A stretch of 7,619 nucleotides of DNA from positions 1 through 7,619 of the forward strand of contig JAGWVP010000142.1 in assembly GCA_018970825.1 (NCBI GenBank). The letters run 5' to 3'. The DNA is from a bacterium. Its GTDB lineage: Bacteria > Desulfobacterota > Binatia > UBA12015. The position numbers were made by a program, and so were the translations under genes. Of this stretch, positions 6,797 through 7,619 are shown one piece after another. The notes under the pieces are model-generated. The model was not told the DNA's origin, did no database searches, and saw nothing but the letters and a program-made list of their open reading frames with translations. The stretch's first letter is position 1; each line of letters starts with the position of its first letter.

Positions 6797-6813
6797 GTCG
6801 TCGTAGCGACGAC
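6797..6813. repeat. Short 7-bp hairpin downstream of the secreted-protein operon
   Basis: GTCGTCG (6797-6803) and CGACGAC (6807-6813) pair perfectly around a TAG loop. It begins 16 nt after the operon stop codon and just ahead of the larger hairpin at 6818-6852. The pair could act together in transcript termination or 3'-end protection. Confidence 0.4.
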
Positions 6814-6817
6814 ACGA

Positions 6818-6852
6818 GGTGGACGGCGGCGGGGCTCCCGTCGCCGTCCACC
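6818..6852. terminator. Bidirectional terminator hairpin between convergent genes
   Basis: GGTGGACGGCG (6818-6828) pairs with CGCCGTCCACC (6842-6852) over 11 bp. Inside it, a G-T pair (6829/6841) and CGGG/CCCG (6830-6833/6837-6840) continue the stem to a GCT loop, giving 16 consecutive pairs. It lies between the end of the secreted-protein operon and the end of rapA on the other strand, the expected place for a shared terminator. The plus-strand side is followed by cgctttc, only a short T-run. Confidence 0.7.
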
Positions 6853-6894
6853 CGCTTTCACGGCCCGCCGGACTCGTCCGCCGTCCGGGGCGGC

Positions 6895-7619
6895 TCACTC
6901 CCGTGAGCGAGGGGCCGCGTCGCTCGCGACGAGGATCCTCACCGAGTCGAGCCTCGGGCGCGCGGAGCGGATCCACTGCTCCGCCTCGTCCGCCATGCGG
7001 CCGACGGCCGCGAGGAGCGCCGGCCGACCCGGGTCGTCGATCGCGACCAGGGTCTCGACCCTCGCCCTCTCCGCCGCGAAGTGGGTCTTCGCGCGACCGG
7101 AGGCCTCCGCGACGAGTCGATCCGCGGACGCCTCCGCGACCGATCGCGCGGCCTCGACCATCTCCTCGACCTGCGGTCGCAGCCGCGCGAGGACCTCGCC
7201 CGCGAGTGCGGGCGGCACGTCGCGGGGAGCGTGTTCGCGCGACCTGAAGCTCGCGGTGCAGTCGCCCCGGCTTCGGTCGATCGCGACGCGCACCGGCGCA
7301 GACGGGAGGAAGCGCCCGAGTCCGAGGCGTGCAGGCGCCGAGGTCTCGATCACGAAGAACGCTTCGACGATCGCCTCGCCGGCGGGTTCGCCGGCGAACG
7401 TCCCGAGCGCGAGCGTACCGGCCGGCGAGGACAGCAGCCGGTCGAGCGCACCGCTCGCGATCGGGTGATCCCAGGTGAGGAACTCGACGTCCTCGCGGCG
7501 GCACGCGATCTCCCGGTCGAAGGTCGCGGTGGCGCCTTCGGGCCCGATCCCCGGAAACGGCTCCTCGGACGTCTCGTCGACGACGAGACGCCAGAGGCCG
7601 GGGGCGAGGTCCTCGACCT
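6895..7619 (-). CDS. rapA: RNA polymerase-associated ATPase RapA (HepA), C-terminal part only
   Basis: The reading frame enters from the right edge and ends at TGA (complement of 6895-6897), giving the last 240 residues of a much larger protein. The visible part is the RapA C-terminal region that follows the SWI2/SNF2 helicase domains. Landmarks in visible-fragment numbering are EDVEFLTWDHP (42-52, then IASGALDRLLSS), the strand FFVIETSAPARL (87-98), RFLPSAPVRV (102-111), a long Ala/Glu-rich, probably coiled-coil helix (about 138-190) and the end segment PRLDSVRILV (221-230). These match the E. coli RapA pattern in the same order. RapA is a cytosolic ATPase that binds RNA polymerase and helps recycle it after termination. 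ATP-binding motifs and the start lie beyond the window. An ATG at 7353 is internal, not the start. The gene converges on the secreted-protein operon. Confidence 0.92.
   Translation of the reverse strand, partial: VEDLAPGLWRLVVDETSEEPFPGIGPEGATATFDREIACRREDVEFLTWDHPIASGALDRLLSSPAGTLALGTFAGEPAGEAIVEAFFVIETSAPARLGLGRFLPSAPVRVAIDRSRGDCTASFRSREHAPRDVPPALAGEVLARLRPQVEEMVEAARSVAEASADRLVAEASGRAKTHFAAERARVETLVAIDDPGRPALLAAVGRMADEAEQWIRSARPRLDSVRILVASDAAPRSRE

Noticed and set aside
5596..6861. 421-residue minus-strand open frame opposite the second secreted gene
   Set aside because: It is an Arg/Gly/Leu-rich shadow that would run through the terminator hairpin. The plus frame has a signal peptide and the best ribosome site in the window.
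6895..7353. Short stand-alone gene starting at ATG 7353 on the minus strand
   Set aside because: The frame continues upstream without a stop to 7617 and encodes the preceding RapA segment (EDVEFLTWDHP), so 7353 is an internal Met.
6758..7504. Minus-strand 248-residue frame and plus-strand frames near 6819-7468 at the right end
   Set aside because: The rapA frame on the minus strand reads through to the window edge with unmistakable RapA C-terminal motifs. The others are out-of-frame shadows.
1..7619. Mobile elements, CRISPR arrays, tRNA or rRNA genes
   Set aside because: I saw no repeated spacer structure, transposase or integrase motifs, terminal repeats or RNA-gene signatures on either strand.

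Overview
The window is a high-GC stretch with strong G/C third-position bias. It looks like a chromosomal segment from a high-GC Gram-negative bacterium. A lipoprotein, Tat and Sec signal peptides and a RapA homologue fit a member of the former Deltaproteobacteria (Myxococcota, Desulfobacterota or Binatota type), but this placement is only an impression from composition and gene content. No mobile element, CRISPR array, tRNA or rRNA gene was seen.

Layout: (1) At 1-1605, on the plus strand, is a MscS-family mechanosensitive channel with a periplasmic N-terminal region; its true 5' end is probably outside the window. (2) At 1654-2880, 48 nt later and probably in the same transcript, is an exported lipoprotein of a family I recognise but that has no known function. 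(3) A 152-nt gap holds a possible promoter and a 9-bp inverted repeat. (4) At 3033-3902 is a Tat-signal protein whose whole mature part lines up, segment by segment, with the catalytic core of alanyl-tRNA synthetase while lacking key active-site residues. (5) At 4021-4548 is a gamma-glutamylcyclotransferase-like enzyme. (6) A 169-nt gap holds a promoter-like element and a leader hairpin. (7) At 4718-5653 and 5665-6780 is a tight two-gene operon for secreted, cysteine-containing proteins. The first has a caspase-like (clan CD) His-Gly / Ser-Cys arrangement. The second has a stretch like PepSY/FTP protease propeptides. (8) At 6895-7619, on the minus strand and running off the right edge, is the C-terminal end of RapA (HepA), the SWI2/SNF2 ATPase that recycles RNA polymerase. 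It converges on the operon across a region with two hairpins, one a 16-bp near-perfect stem.

Most of the products act at or beyond the inner membrane: channel, lipoprotein, Tat protein and two Sec-exported proteins. The two most interesting items are the exported AlaRS-like pseudo-enzyme and the secreted caspase-like protein with its partner. Nothing in the sequence ties all the genes into one pathway; only the lipoprotein with the channel and the two secreted genes look co-transcribed.
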